The notes beneath the pieces were generated by a model. It made no database searches. It had not been told where the DNA came from and saw only the letters and a program-made list of their open reading frames with translations. A stretch of DNA of 64,000 bases from Kitagawia praeruptora (taxonomy: Eukaryota; Streptophyta; Magnoliopsida; Apiales; Apiaceae). The stretch's first letter is position 1. Each line of letters starts with the position of its first letter. A program made the position numbers and the translations under genes. Positions 10,457 to 23,534 of this stretch are shown here, piece after piece. The stretch lies in NCBI GenBank assembly GCA_037693485.1, contig CM075351.1:156368501-156432500 (forward strand), in the 5' to 3' direction.

Positions 10457-13221
10457 GGGTTAGACCCCTCAACCTAGAACTACGTTTTATTGGCTTGATT
10501 CTCTTAAAACAGAGATACGTAGGCATTCTGTGAGGACCGTTTAAGTCTCGAACGCAGAAGCAGCCATTAAAGCACGAAGCTCACGTACCCTAACATTAAA
10601 TACAGCAAACCCTAGCCGCAATCAAATAACCTAGTTTTTATTCCACAACACCACCTTGCATCTTTACCTTATCTAATCAGATATTGTTTTTGGGCCTCAC
10701 AATCTCTATCGGCTGCTCTGTCTTGTTTCTCTCGAAGCCTCTCAATCTCTCTGCCCCCTTTCCCTCACAATTTACCCCTCCTCCATCTCTCCTATGTATG
10801 TATATGTATATGCGTGTTATATGGTGAGCTCAGTTTCTGGTTCCTATGATGATGTTGTCCCGAGTCTCCTCTTTACTATCTAGTAGCTAGTGCGTCCATG
10901 GGTAGTAATCGTATGGTGTGTGTGTGATGACTCGATCCGTGTGAGTTACAAAATGGTGGGTGTGTAATATGAGTTGTAATTATATGCAAGTGTTATTTGT
11001 TATTGTACGGGAGATGTCGATGTTCAAGTGGTAAATTGCGTTGTTGTTCTTGTTGGGTTTGATGGTTATTTTTTATATATAAAGATTACTAGCTGCCTTG
11101 TTTTTGGTTGTGACTTTGATTATGTGTATTGTGACCAACTGATAGGGTGATTTCGTAGAGGGTAATGAAGTGTTGAAGGGAGTGGGTATTAGTCGGATGG
11201 GTTAACAGTTGGGAGGTGAGAGTCTCGGTCAACCGACGAGAACTCTGTTTTCAGTTTTGAGAGAGGAAATTTTTGGTGTTTAGACCGAGAGGGTGTTGCA
11301 GATAAAAGGGTGTGGTGGCCTGGTGTATGTACGAATGCAGTGTGGGGGTTGTAAGGCTGAGAGCTTGAGGGTGATTACGGGTCAGAAGCAAGGGAAATGG
11401 TGGGAGGAAGTAATGAGAAAGAAAGAAGGGTGGCGAGGATGCGGTTGCAGCCTCTGGTAAGAGTAGAGGAGTGTGTTCTATGCGTGGTTATATGTTTATA
11501 GTGCAATGCAGGTAGTGTTAATATATATAGAGGAAGTACATGTGTTGCTTGTGGGTGTCCAGATGCAGGGCAACAGAGGCCGAGAGAGAGAGTTTTGGTA
11601 TGCAGTATGTGTTCATTGTGTATGCAGTGTGATATTTATGAGTTAAATGTAAATATTGGCATGCACTTTAATTGTCAACTACATTAAAGGCTATATTATT
11701 TTTGCACTTTCCTTAAATTAGGAGTAATAGTGTTAAATGGTTGCCTATTTTGAGTACTCACATTGTTAAACGTGTTACGTGTTTATGAGATCTTAATTAA
11801 GTATATACTGAAATTGTCAAAGGTGTACAATAAGGCACATTACCATAGTTGGGATGACCTTAAATTCTGTTGACGTGAATAATTGCTTAAAGCGCTTTCG
11901 AGTTGGTTATATCCCGACAGGTTAGACGATATTATAAAGGAGGTGCTGTTCAATTTTTTCTTATTAAAATTATTTTATGATTTTTATAGTATTTTGATAA
12001 GAAAAATATGTACATCTATGTCATATATGCGTAGTAATTGCATGTATTAAATGGCAATCTATGTTATGTGTTTATGTGACTAAGCTGGATATACTAAAAC
12101 TATTTTTTGAGTATAATCGGATATGTTCTGTATTTGTTATATGTGTAAAGCGTTATAGGACGCGTATGGGTAGAATAGAGCCATTATTAAAGTTTTGGTT
12201 GGTTTGGTGTATAGGTATGCGTAGGTGACCCGGCCAAGAGCAGTGCACAGGTAAATGGGATTTCGAGCAAGGAGATATTTATCGAAGCCGATGAGTGTAT
12301 TGGCATGAATATTGACGAGTTATGAAGGAAAGATAGAAGTAGTAGAGGCTGACGTGAAGTGAGTAGCGGATCGAGGTATTAGAATCAGGAGCTTCGTGTA
12401 TTGAGGCAAGTGTTATCGCCCCTCACTTATTGTTCAAGTGATGCAATTATGTTCTATTTATATATCAAATGTGTCGGTCGAATTATGCTTACAAATTGAA
12501 GTCCTTCCTCAAATGACGTGCAAATGTTTATATTTCCACCTATAGCTCAAGTGCAAATTTTCAAATGATCTTACAAATAACGTTTTCTTCAATAAAACTT
12601 TAATACATGGTATGTTATTTGATTCCTCAGCGGAGTGCCATTTCTTTTATTTTCCTCAAAAATGTTTAAGAAACGTTCTAATCAGAGGGAATCCAAGATT
12701 TTAAATTCTTATAAAAACTTTTAGCATAATTTCTAATCTTAGCATATTTTACCCGATGTACCCTCTTTAAGGGATGTTTTCTTCAAATTGATTTACGATT
12801 AATTATCCTGAAACTATCTCACAGATGTTCAGTTTGAACCACTTAACTTACCCAATTTAGTCCAAACTTGGTAATGTGTTAGAGAACTTTTATTAAATGT
12901 TTAGCGCTTGACTATCCTCGTTTTATCGTTTATTCTCAGTTGTTAATCTTGATGACAATAAATTCTTTCTTCAATTCATTTAATGATGTATGACCCCAAT
13001 TATTCGTATCGAACTTGTCGATACCTTTTGAGATCGTTGTTCGTCATTTATTACTCCTTTATCGTGTCGAACTTGTCAACACATGTTGATCTTGAATTCT
13101 TCATTGATTCTTGGATCTTGAGTTGTTGTTCTGGAACGTGAGTTTTCCAGATTGTTTGATTGACAGAGGTTGTCGATTGTTCCGACACCTAGTGCGTTGG
13201 ATTTAGAATTGGAATGTTTTC

Positions 13222-13330
13222 AGAGGAGTCCCTTCGGGTTTACCATATTAATGGCCAATAGATGTCCCTTCGGGGAGACCATATTTATGGTTAGAGGAGT
13301 CTCTTCGGGGAGACCATTTTAATGGTCAGA
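13222..13330 (+). repeat. UUCG-hairpin repeat in 3' LTR A
   Basis: Three units are present at 13229, 13265 and about 13300. They are the same as in the 5' LTR but with substitutions in the first (ttcgggtttacc) and third (tctcttcgggg). Confidence 0.8.
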
Positions 13331-14094
13331 AATTAAGGCCAATGTGAGCCGTGGATCCATTATAGGACATTGTTGTGTGCGTATGTCCGGGGTTAGTGCG
13401 TGACTGATCAACAGCCTAACCTTATTGTTTTTTTAAAAAATAAATAAATAAATCCAATTCTAATCCATACATTGAGGTTGAGTTGCTTTAAAGCCTGATT
13501 CCTTTGAAGCCTATGATGATTATCTTTGATTGTCAGAACTTTTATCAGTTCTCATTGTTGATGTATTTTTTTCTAGCGGAGTCTTGTTGGCTCATCTGGG
13601 AGTTACAATATTTAATTTCTTCAGCTGATTTCTTTTGTACCTTATGATGATTATTCTTGTTGATCAGAACCTATATTGTTCTTGATATTGCTATCATTGT
13701 TTACACTTGCTGAGCAATGTTGGCTCACTCTTGCTTGTTGTTTATTTTTCTTCAGTGAATAGAGGAGATTAGTGGACCTTGAGGTTAGTGAGTTTTCCTG
13801 CTCCAGCAGCGAGAGGTGACTTCGAGTTAATGGTTTCGTCGGGTAGTGATTTGAGCTTGTCAGAGGTTGGTTTACTAGTTCAGCAGATGGACTTAGTTTG
13901 TTATTAATTTGTATAGCAATGTTATTTTGAGATTGGATTGTAATAATTAATTTGGTAGTTTGTTTCATACCATAAACTGTAAGCGGTCTTGGATCAGGGG
14001 TATTTATTATTATATTATGTTTATATCCAGGTATGTGTTGTGTGGATTGTGGTTAGTGGTCCCAAGTCTGTACCCCGGATTATGGGATGCCACA

Positions 14095-14858
14095 TGACAG
14101 CCATCTAGCAAGTACAAAGCATTTATCACATAGTAACATCATGAGACCTGTTTTGCCTAAAAGGCGTTAAACAATATAAAAACCAATACACATTTGTATG
14201 AAAACTAAAATGAGGATAATACTACAATAGTGCTAAGCTTCCAACGGTTATTATTTGATATCCAATTCACAACCAGTAACAGATCATGCAATAAAAGTAG
14301 GGCACATTTTGATCGGATACACCTCTGGGAGGTGAGAGTACTATAGGACCAGACTGCGCAAACTAGCAAGAGAGCTTAATGAATTGACATTAAGAAAGAC
14401 TTTGTGCGGAAAGAATGCTTCTATCCAACTAAATTTTGCCATCAATTTAAACCAACATGATCAAAGATAAAAAAAATTAATAGTACCTGTGGGACCGGAG
14501 AAAAGTCAAGACCATAAAATCAGAATCCGTGAGAATTATATTTCCATGGGCTTATAGCTCCAATAGACTACTGTCAAGATTTCTCATATCCCCTCCAAAC
14601 ATCAGAGGTGATCTGGCCATAGACCACAAAGTCATCTCTCAAAAGAAACTCTAATATAACAATTTAAATAGTATAACAAGATATTACCTATCTTGCGAGA
14701 GAAACATACATAACAAAACTTGATGGAATGGCTCCACTTTATAGACTAGTCGATGTGTATTTAGCTTTAATTTTTCTACATTATTAATCTGTATATACTA
14801 ACAACCAATTAGCCGAGATTATGAGTATGGGCTTATAGAAACAGAGCAGTGATCGGGA
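14095..14858. other. Unclassified strip between elements A and B
   Basis: This is non-repetitive, AT-rich sequence without a convincing ORF. Read on the - strand next to the B insertion site it continues the F-box/kelch fragment found at 28765-29066 for a few codons (VPPVHLPDH). It is probably the body of the gene fragment, or of the CACTA that carried it, that B split. Confidence 0.5.
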
Positions 14859-14863
14859 AGATG

Positions 14864-17473
14864 TGTAACGCCCCCAAATCCGGGGTCAGGAGATTTGGTC
14901 GTTACACGAAAATCCTCAAAATAAATAATCATCCAAAATTTTAAATATAATATCTATGACCCCAACTATCCAAGATCTTTTAGGTTATAATGCTAGAAGC
15001 AAGATTCCAAATTCCACTAATAAAAAGTTCTTTCTTTACAACAATCTCTTTAATCAAATCTTAAACCACTGATATAACTTCGACAAGAAGTATACCAGGA
15101 CAACTAATTAAATACATATTAATAACTAATACAATCCAACTATAATAAATAGATCTTACACTAGATCCAAGCATCTTGAGCCAAGTCATCTTCAAACATA
15201 GCATCCTGATCTTCGTCTTCAGACTTACGCGAATAAATCTCACCAATTTACCCTTTTCTGAAAGGTTAGGTTTTAAAACAGACAAGTATGAGCGAAATAA
15301 TTGCTCATCAAGTATATTAATAGAGTATAACCAATCTTAGGTTTTGAAATCTAACAGATAATTGATATCATATCAAAACAATTGTAATAAATCATCAGAA
15401 TTGAATAATTTAGAAGTTTGCAATACTTTTGATTGAAACTTTTGAAAACTGCCAAGCACACATCAACTCTCAACTTAACCAACATCCAAGAAATCCTCAA
15501 TTACTCAAGTCTCACTCTTGTCGACTAAGTACTTACGTACTTAATTAGCTGCCAAACCGGCCTGACAATAATGAGTTGAATAAATGAGAAGATCTCAAAT
15601 CATTCTCGATTTTAACCATTATTGAACAACACATGCTCCAACGACGATTTAAATCTCGAATTAGTTTTATAACAAGTTAACTTCAAGATATTGATTAGAA
15701 TTGGAATTTTATATAGTTTTAAAAACAATGTGGGCAGGCGGATGATCAGTCACGCACTAACCCCGACCAACGCGCACAGCAAGGCCCTGAAATGGATCCA
15801 TAACCTCGACCATTATATGGTCTCCCCGAAGGGACTCCTCAAAAACATTTTATCTCCCCGAAGGGTCGCTCCCCGAAGGGACTCCTCGAAAACATTTTTT
15901 TATAACGACCACAATAGGGTCCGACCTTACGGTCAAAACATTTATATAACGACCACAATAGGGTCCGACTTTACGGTCAAAACATTCCAATTCTAAATCA
16001 AATGCACTAGGTGTCGGGACAATCGACCACCTTTACCACATCAACTAATTGGAAACTCACGTTCCAGAAAATAATTCATAATTGATTAATCAACAAGGAA
16101 ATAATAGTCTCAACCAGTATCGACAAGTTCGATACAATATACAAGATATATTTAAAGAAACAACAATAGTAAAAGTGTCGACAAGTTCGACACACCAACT
16201 GGGGTGGAAATAATTTAAAGAATAATATTAACATATTTTCACTTGAACAAGAAGTGAAAGGAATACTTGCAATTATGGATTTAAAATTTAATCCACATAC
16301 TTTATATATTTCAAAATATATATACTCTGAACGATAGAGTATGCATAAATAAACTTCCCTCTGGTCCTTAGCAGAAAACAGAAACCTGCGAATAAATCCT
16401 TCGCACCTCGTCCAAGCAATTCCATGGAGGTAACTTACTTTCCTTCATACGACGCCTCGATCTTTCCTTTTATCACATAATCCTCGAGATAATAGTTAAC
16501 CCTCGAAACAATTTACTTACACATATACACATAACAGTTAACACCAAAAGCATGCGTTTAGACCCTTGAAATCAAATAAGTTAAATAAATTTAAATGCAG
16601 GGGATTTTTAGAAAATTTCGGCGTGAGGTATTCGTTTATCAAACTATTCCCCTGTTTTTCAATTCACAATCCAACTGTGTAACCACCAAGGAAAATGAAG
16701 CTGCCTCAATTTGCAGCAACATAAAAGTAAACAAGTAAGAAAAGTACCCGCCCAGACATGCGGCACCTAAACACATAAGAAAAGTAGCCGCCCAGACATG
16801 CGGCACCTAAACACATAAGAAAAGTAAACTATCCAACCAATACTCTTTTAACCACATATAGGCCACACCAAGTAATTGACAAGTATGACATACCACAAAT
16901 GCTACGACTCAACTTATAGCACTTAGCACATAACATTTACCGGCACCATAAACAACTAGCAATTTATCCACTAAAACACTTTAACTTTAATCACTAAGAT
17001 CATTTAGCACATAGACACTTACAAATTAGCCCACTCATATAACTACACATCATAAGTTGATAACAATTAGCACTTAACGATTAACAATTCTAATTAACAA
17101 TTATAGACTCTCCGAATCAAATACGAAAATTATCAAGTACCTTACTACTAAACGACAATCACAATGAGCAATTAACACTCACTAACCCGAACATATAATC
17201 GGGCCCACCACTAACCTCCAAAATTATAATCACCAACATACTTTCCGAATTAAATTTCGGAAATACAACAATATTCATAATTTATAACATTAGGCTAATT
17301 ACAAAAATTAACACCATAATGCTCGCACTTTACCACTAATTAAAATTATAACAATTAAACTATCTCGAAATTTACAACTAATTAAATCACCACAATTAAA
17401 TACATAAATTAAAAATACAAAGTATACCATTTTACGGTGACCACCACGAAAACTTCTCCACCATCTCCTTTCC

Positions 17474-17505
<32 letters not shown>

Positions 17506-18479
17506 GCACAACACCTGCCCCTCCTTCCCTTTCATCCGCTGCCACCAAGCGCCTCCTCCGCGCACAGCTTCCCGACGCCGCACCGCCATCTGCCGCCGCC
17601 CCGACGCCGGTCTCCTTCTCCCCGCCGCGGCTCGACTGCACTACCACTGCCCAACCTCTCCTCCTCTTAACTCACACACACACACGTATATGCACACACA
17701 TACACGCATATATATACACCAATTGATTTTAACCAATTAACCCCCAATTAAAATCCCCAAATTTCATTCTACGAACCCTAATTTCTCCTTTCCCCTAATC
17801 TCACTTTCTCTCTCCCCGATTTTGTGTTAACAGTGTGTGTGGTGTTTTGTGGGATTGGGCTTGGCCCAATTACAAGTAAATACTGCTACTACTAGCACTT
17901 AACTCCGAGCCCAAATAAAACAGTACTTATTCATTCTTAAAACTAATAAACATCTTTTACAAATCGAAATTAAATAGAAAATTGGAAAAATTAAAATTTT
18001 CATTTTTAAAATAAAGAGTATAAAATTATGAACACCCACATATTTTTAAAATATTTTTAGGATCAAAAATGAATTAAATATGAATTTTGCAAATTTTGAT
18101 CCTTTAATTGTAATATAACTCTTAAAATCATTTTAAAGTACCAAAACATCCAAATTAATTCTCCCAATAATTTTAAAAACTAAATAATATTATAAGGAGA
18201 ATAACACAAAAGGCTTCGTGATTTTAAATACTCCGGTGATTTTAGAAAAATTTTCAAAGCTAAAATAATGCATGATTTAAATACATTTAAATCCTCAAAA
18301 TACAAATAAAAATACTCGGGCTTACACTACACCCGTAAACCATCATATAAACACGTAAACGTAATAACATGTATATTTGACCTCTCAAAATATCCACAAT
18401 CTTATTCCTCCTTAATAGGAAAACAAATAAAATACTTAAATCATCAAAATAATAACTTCTGAAAATTCAGATTATTACA
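14864..18479 (-). repeat. 3' LTR of element B (left, 3616 bp)
   Basis: It is nearly collinear with the right LTR. Near 16475 it lacks about 390 bp that the right copy has at about 26415-26800. It contains a ct/ca microsatellite with a GC-rich stretch (about 17470-17720) and UUCG-type repeats (about 15818-15900, antisense here). ORF-like stretches inside come from these low-complexity tracts. Confidence 0.93.
15818..15990 (-). repeat. Short tandem repeats in LTR B
   Basis: Copies of ctccccgaagggactcctc are followed by two copies of a ~42-bp unit with ataacgaccacaatagggtc. On the element's sense strand (-) the first motif reads gagtcccttcggggag, the same UUCG-hairpin core as in element A. The right LTR has the matching array at about 25775-25930. 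Confidence 0.8.
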
Positions 18480-18498
18480 ATCTACCCTCCTTAAAAGG
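18480..18498 (-). other. Polypurine tract of element B
   Basis: On the - strand, ccttttaaggagggtagat directly precedes the 3' LTR start (TGTAAT...). This matches the equivalent position in element A. Confidence 0.8.
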
Positions 18499-19202
18499 AT
18501 TTCGTCCTCGGAATCAGACAAGATAATACTAGGTTCCTTAACTCCTTCATCATCAACACGTGTTTCACCAAACCAGGCCTTCTCAACTCAACTATTGGGT
18601 CTCTATCGGACACCGCTTTTACTGGAGTTGCACAACACACTGTTGTTCTTCCATATAAAACTGGACCATGTTTCGATAACGTAGCCTAAATCGTTAGAGA
18701 GAAAACGAATTGACTCCATTATACACCACTAGTATTCTAATCGCATCTTAATCCGATTTGATCCTGGCAATCCCATCGCAAAGTCTTAATTCATCCCATT
18801 AAGGTTAACCTATTCCAACCTGCTTGGCATACCTTCAAAACTTATAGAAACAACAAAGATTATGGAACTTTGAAGAGAAAATAAATTCCATATGATGACA
18901 AGTATTCCGCAATTGTGCTTATCAATTTACGAATTTTGAAGCAAACATTCTTTGAAATGAAAGAATAACTGAGAGATCAACATGATCAAATGAACCCGAT
19001 GTTGCCTGTCTTAGCTCCGACATTTACAAATAAAGGTGGCCAACCTTCTTGTAATAAACAACACACCAGTGATGGCATCCCATCCAACTTCTGTCACACA
19101 GACATATATACCTGGTGTCCCCTATAAATAGGGTTGTTCGTCTCAGTTGAAGTGGAGAAATATGAAAGGAATCTGAAATCAAATCGACAACTAATGTCTT
19201 CA
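18499..19202 (-). other. Internal strip of element B, no gene
   Basis: This is the left part of B's short interior. The - strand sequence shows weak homology to element A around 6290-6480 (gatcatgttgatctctcagtta; gaacaaccctatttatagggg). No ORF of note is present. The right part of the interior is 24076-24812. Confidence 0.6.
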
Positions 19203-20038
19203 CACTACTAAAAAACGCTAATAGACATCGGTTTCTGGCCGATGTCTTTGAAAAATTCTGACCGATGTCTTTGTCGGTGATGTCTAAAGTCTGGACGTTT
19301 AGACATCGGTTTCTGGACGATGTGTTATAGCATATAATACATCAGTTTTAAAAATATTTCTAATGTTTATTAACTATCTTCTTGGGTTAACTGCATGAGG
19401 TTATCTTTTGAATTGTTATATTAGAGGTCTTAGCTGTTATTTAACATGTAGCAAACATAGAATAATTCGGCATAGACATCTATTTTTTTCAAAATATTGA
19501 TGTCTAAGCCTTTATTAACATCGGTAAATATTTAGAAAACCGATGTATAAAGTTCTCATAGACATTGGTTTTAGACGATGTTGAAGATAACTATTGCATT
19601 GGTTACCTAATTTTAAAACCGATGTCTGAGGTCCATCAGACATCGTTTTCAGCTGATGTTTAAGACTTCTAATATAACAGTTTTTATAATAATGAACGAT
19701 GTGCAAGGCTCATTAGTACATCGTTTTTTTGTCTCTAATCGATGTGTAAGTTTGCAATAGACATCAATTTGTATTGACAATGGCCGTGCATGTAGTTATT
19801 AAACATCAATTTTCTCTATTTGACATAACTAATGTCATTTTTCATATTGATACAAACAAAACTTGATTGTAATCGAAAACAAGCATTCATTCAAACATAC
19901 AAACAAAACTTCTGCATTAATAACTTCAGTAGTTTGCTCTCGTTTATGAAAAAATATTCAGTCATATACAACCCTCTCCTATGGCTCAACTCCAGTTATT
20001 TCGACTAAAAAAACTTCGAAGCAAATGAAGTTTTACAT

Positions 20039-20448
20039 CTACTTCTCCCAGGCCACCATTTCGATCTCAGACTGTGCAGTTCTGTATAACTCCAGCCTCT
20101 TGGAAAGATTTAAATGCCGCTGCATTATAGCTGGATCCTTATCAAGCAATTTACCCAACTGCTTTCCCTGCAAAAAAAACCAATTTGGATGCTTTTATGA
20201 TATAGTCTAATTCTTATATGTTGCTCCTTTAACAATGCTACAGAGTGTGTGCAAACATGCGGGAACAATATTAATAGGCATACAGAAAAAGGTAAACAAC
20301 CCTTTGTCATATTAGCAAAGAAGAAGGATTTACAATGTCCCAATCAGCTACATCACTATTTCCAGAAAACAAATATAAAAGATGACTAGAGACTGACCAC
20401 AGTTTCAGTAATTGCTTTGTGCACCAAATCCTTCAGAATAGCATGAAC
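20039..20448 (-). pseudogene. Dynamin-related protein (DRP1-like) C-terminal exons, captured
   Basis: Two exons read on the - strand. The first, 20448-20398, encodes VHAILKDLVHKAITETV, between a ttcag acceptor and a gtcagt donor. The second, 20167-20039, encodes GKQLGKLLDKDPAIM and KRLELYRTAQSEIEMVAW and then EK and a TAG stop. This matches the order and C-terminal end of the GTPase effector domain of plant DRP1-type dynamins, large GTPases that act in membrane scission at the plasma membrane and cell plate. The GTPase domain and the middle GED exons are missing, so it cannot be functional. The recognition rests on motif memory; a BLAST search would settle which DRP subfamily it is. Confidence 0.75.
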
Positions 20449-20779
20449 CTGAAATCACAGAACAGGAATTAAGCAAAGTAAACTTAAGATTGAATGCAAA
20501 AAAACAGTGACCAAATCAATGTAAAAAAGGCTTCTTAAAAGTATGTCATAAAACAATGTGAAAATAATCTTAGATACAGAAAAATGAGACACAAGTTAAA
20601 TACAAAAACTAAAATCATGATATCATTAAAAGTAGTACCTATACCAATTTAAATTTATGCATTTTTGAACGAGAGAACAACAATAAGCATCACTGCAGTC
20701 TAGGCTGTGTTGTGTCTTAACTCTAAAGAACATAAAACAAGTCACCAAACTCATATCTACAAGTACAACGAGATACCTA

Positions 20780-20840
20780 CAAAGAAAAAGGCAACTTGTT
20801 TGTGATTCTTATCGGAAGCAAGTTGTGCCGGAGTGAGACC
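20780..20840 (-). pseudogene. Ankyrin-repeat palmitoyltransferase (TIP1-like) exon, captured
   Basis: A 61-bp exon is bounded by tcttacag and gtaggt on the - strand. It encodes GLTPAQLASDKNHKQVAFF, characteristic of the last ankyrin repeat of plant TIP1/PAT24-type S-acyltransferases, Golgi/vesicle enzymes with ankyrin repeats and a DHHC domain. Only this exon is present and no DHHC motif is seen. It lies between the dynamin and myosin fragments in CACTA 2, in the same orientation. Confidence 0.7.
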
Positions 20841-22051
20841 TCTGTAAGAAGATAGCAGCAATTAAAGTTACGTCTCACCCCCTTTATAACGATTAAAATT
20901 AAAGTGCTTTAAGAGAAAGGCCACTGAATATGCATATACTATTATTACAAAAAAAGCCAGAACTCTGCACCATAAAAGAACTATGTAGATTTTCTTGTTC
21001 TTGAAAATAAAGGATGGAAAATAAAGGATGGAAATTCCACTGCAACAAAAGATACTGAAGGTCAAAAACATATTAACACTCTTACTATTTAGCATTAAGG
21101 ACAAACTTGAAATCGACATCTGCTACTTAAAATGAACACTTGATCCTATAGACTTGATCACCTTATAATTTATTCCATGAGATTACAAACCAAGGGAGAG
21201 CCACACATAAAGAAATACATTTGACAATTTCTTTTTCTTCTCCAGTGAAGAAGGCATCTCTACAGCCAGTTAAAAAAATAATGATTCTCTACTAAACTGA
21301 AAACAGGTAAAAGAATCTCACCAACACAATATGATGGAAGGGGAACACTTATTGGTTAGGATCTGGGGCATAGTAATTGTTTTCATGGACTCCTACATTT
21401 GACCGACCATATTAACAATGCTAGAGCCCAAAGTAATCACTTCTTCAGCTCCTGACCTCTTCACCGCACTCCAGCTCCTGACCTCTTCACAGCAGCTTGT
21501 TTCATTAACCTGCAGCACCAACAGAATATCAAACATGTTTCATTAACCTTAGCTCTAACAGTCTTATATTAAATCAGTAATATTAATATTCAATCTTGCC
21601 TGCAAAGAAATTAACTTTCTTAGCCTTCTAGTAAAATAGTATTCAAAGCTCTAACCTAAATTCCATTAATACTAGTTTAAAATTGAAAGATATCGACAAC
21701 TTAATTTCTTGTAAATACAACACTGAACATATTGATTTAATATAGTATCTTTATGCCAAGCATGTTGTCCTGAAGTGATAACAGGGAAAATAATACAAAG
21801 GAAAAGTCACATATAAATAATTATCAAAGGTCATTCATATCTAGCACAATAAAGTACCTCTGCACATAGACTGAATTTGCAAAACAGACTGGCACAACAA
21901 AATAAAACTTTTTCTATCCATGTATGAACGAATAAAACAGGTATTCAAAAAATAATGGGACGATTATTAACCATTATACAATAAATCTTAGATGTATGTT
22001 AATATATGCTAAAAAATATTAGAACATTTTGGTATACAACACGCAAGTTAC

Positions 22052-22280
22052 CTGATAGCCTTCAAGGCCCACCTTCTCCAGAAGACTCTTGCAAGCATTG
22101 ATCTCATTCAAACTATTTTTTATATACAAGAATAAGCCATGATCATAAACGATTTTGCACCAAAATGAAAGCCAATTTAAAATCAATCACATACCTGCCA
22201 CTTAAAACTTCAGGAGCGAGGATGCCAAAATGTCAAGTAGGATATCCAGCACAGCTTATCCTGATTGCCTCCATAACTCC
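22052..22280 (-). pseudogene. Myosin XI motor-domain exons, captured
   Basis: Two - strand exons are present. The first, 22280-22195, encodes GVMEAIRISCAGYPT, a stop, then HFGILAPEVLSG, with about ten codons missing after YPT. The second, 22113-22052, encodes NEINACKSLLEKVGLEGYQ and ends at gtaact. The two join in phase. Both come from the region before the converter of the motor head in plant class XI myosins, actin motors that drive organelle movement. The order and spacing are those of the parent gene. The internal deletion and stop show decay. It lies in CACTA 2. Confidence 0.85.
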
Positions 22281-22695
22281 CTGAAGACAGACACACAGAG
22301 ATGTCAAGTCAGTAATCAAATGCAGAAAGGTTAGTTTCCAACTAATACATTTACATTTGGTGATACTTACCCCACAACGTAGTTATTGTAAAACATTATG
22401 GTTATCAAATATAGCCGGCTTAAAAAGATTATTAGGCTTTACATATCATATGTAATTAGGCTCAGTTGAACTGAGAGTTTCAAGTAATGATTGCAGTTTT
22501 TGTTGACGGAACATAATGAAACTTCAGTAATTATGATGGCCTGAAAGAAGCATAAGATTAACTGCGGGTTGAAAAAGACCATACTTTTGATGTTCAGTTA
22601 CAACATAATCTTTGTTTTTGTCTAAAAACAATTCAGTTTGATAAGTAATGTGCTACATGGATCTTTCTGAAAGATCCAGCCGGCAAATTACACAC

Positions 22696-22815
22696 CTGAC
22701 ACTAATACACAATAACATACTGTTTAGCTGCATGCTATCGGAGGATAATATCTAAAACCCTTAAAGCTTGCTGGGAGTTCTCCGAGTCCTAACCACGCAA
22801 GGCTTGTGCAATAGC
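22696..22815 (-). pseudogene. AGO4: ARGONAUTE4-like exon, captured
   Basis: The - strand exon follows an acceptor-like ttatgcag and ends at gtgtgtaat. It encodes AIAQALRG, stop, DSENSQQALRVLDIILR, stop, HAAKQ, then diverges. This matches the linker before the PAZ domain in AGO4-clade Argonautes, which bind 24-nt siRNAs in RNA-directed DNA methylation. Both early stops are TAG where Gln (CAG) is expected, which points to C-to-T change. It is a short, dead fragment. Confidence 0.82.
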
Positions 22816-22946
22816 CTGCATAAGAACTGACACACAAACAAAACCTAACAAGAGAATTATATACTATACTATACTATTAACATATCTTAGAAGTCAAAAT
22901 AGGAGAACACCAAAAAAATAATCAGGGATTTAAGCAGTAGATGTAC

Positions 22947-22995
22947 CTCTGCAGGTATGAAGCAGGGATCCAGATGCATATTCCCACAAGCGGAC
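22947..22995 (-). pseudogene. WD40-repeat exon, captured
   Basis: A 49-bp exon between tttgcag and gtacat encodes VRLWEYASGSLLHTC, the end of a WD40 blade. It resembles the WD40 subunit of tRNA m7G methyltransferase (TRM82/WDR4 type), but 16 residues cannot prove this. The adjacent upstream open stretch (22996-23150, containing DVSKNLKSSLLQFLK) may belong to the same or another gene. Confidence 0.5.
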
Positions 22996-23534
22996 CTGCA
23001 AAGCAAAAATTAGAACAGTGGTGTTTCTTATGCTTCAAGCCATCCAAATCTGTACGTTTTAAAAACTGTAACAAAGAAGACTTTAAGTTTTTGGACACAT
23101 CCAAAGGATTGTAAGATTTTAATGCTTCAGTCCATGGCTAAGCAGAGAATACACATAAACAAAATTACTCAAACACAAATACAAACAAGAAACACAAACA
23201 AATAAATTACTAATTAAACCAAAAAATAATTAACCCAAACTTAACCAAAGAACACCAAACCTGTACATAAATAACTGATACCCACAGCAGGTAGTTCCCT
23301 TCTCCTCGAGGTATCTATATTAAACTATTACTAATTCTCCATACAAAAAAAATTAGGGTTTTGAATTCAAAAATCCCCAATTGAAAACTAAATTGAACTA
23401 ATTGAAATCAAACACAACCTTAGGCACTTACCAATTTGAGCTTCAAATAAATTGAATTGAGTTCATAGTTTTGTAGCTTCGAATCGAATAATCTCCGGTT
23501 GAATCGAGAGAGAATGGTGATACTAGAGAAAGAG

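Larger units (their letters stand above)
1..14094 (+). mobile_element. Ty3/gypsy LTR retrotransposon A, decayed, left end outside window
   Basis: A long direct repeat supports an LTR element: positions 1-549 match 11899-12429, and 4181-5710 match 12430-13976. The left copy is the 5' LTR, cut by the window start and split by a CACTA. The right copy is part of a 3' LTR that begins at 9587, just after a purine tract. The interior (about 5735-9586) holds degenerate reverse transcriptase and RNase H on the + strand. Internal and LTR stretches also match element B in reverse orientation, for example the PPT area and the region after it, so A and B are relatives. No usable ORF remains. The right end at 14094 (...gatgccaca) is inferred from the LTR pattern; the matching TSD would lie left of the window. 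Confidence 0.75.
9587..14094 (+). repeat. 3' LTR of element A (~4.5 kb)
   Basis: It starts directly after the polypurine tract and ends ...ccccggattatgggatgccaca at 14094. The first part (9640-10075) is homologous to the start of the element B LTR, for example aaatatgtgggtgctcgtaattttatactcttt. From 11899 to about 13976 it matches the 5' LTR. Small open frames inside are not genes. Confidence 0.75.

Noticed and set aside
15691..15996. 101-codon frame in LTR B and its counterpart at 25688-25939
   Set aside because: Similarity between the two is due to LTR duplication. The frame crosses tandem repeats and differs in length.
17308..17670. Overlapping open frames on both strands in LTR B (also at 27709-28115)
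   Set aside because: They come from ct/ga microsatellite and GC-rich LTR sequence and are not conserved in frame between the two LTRs.
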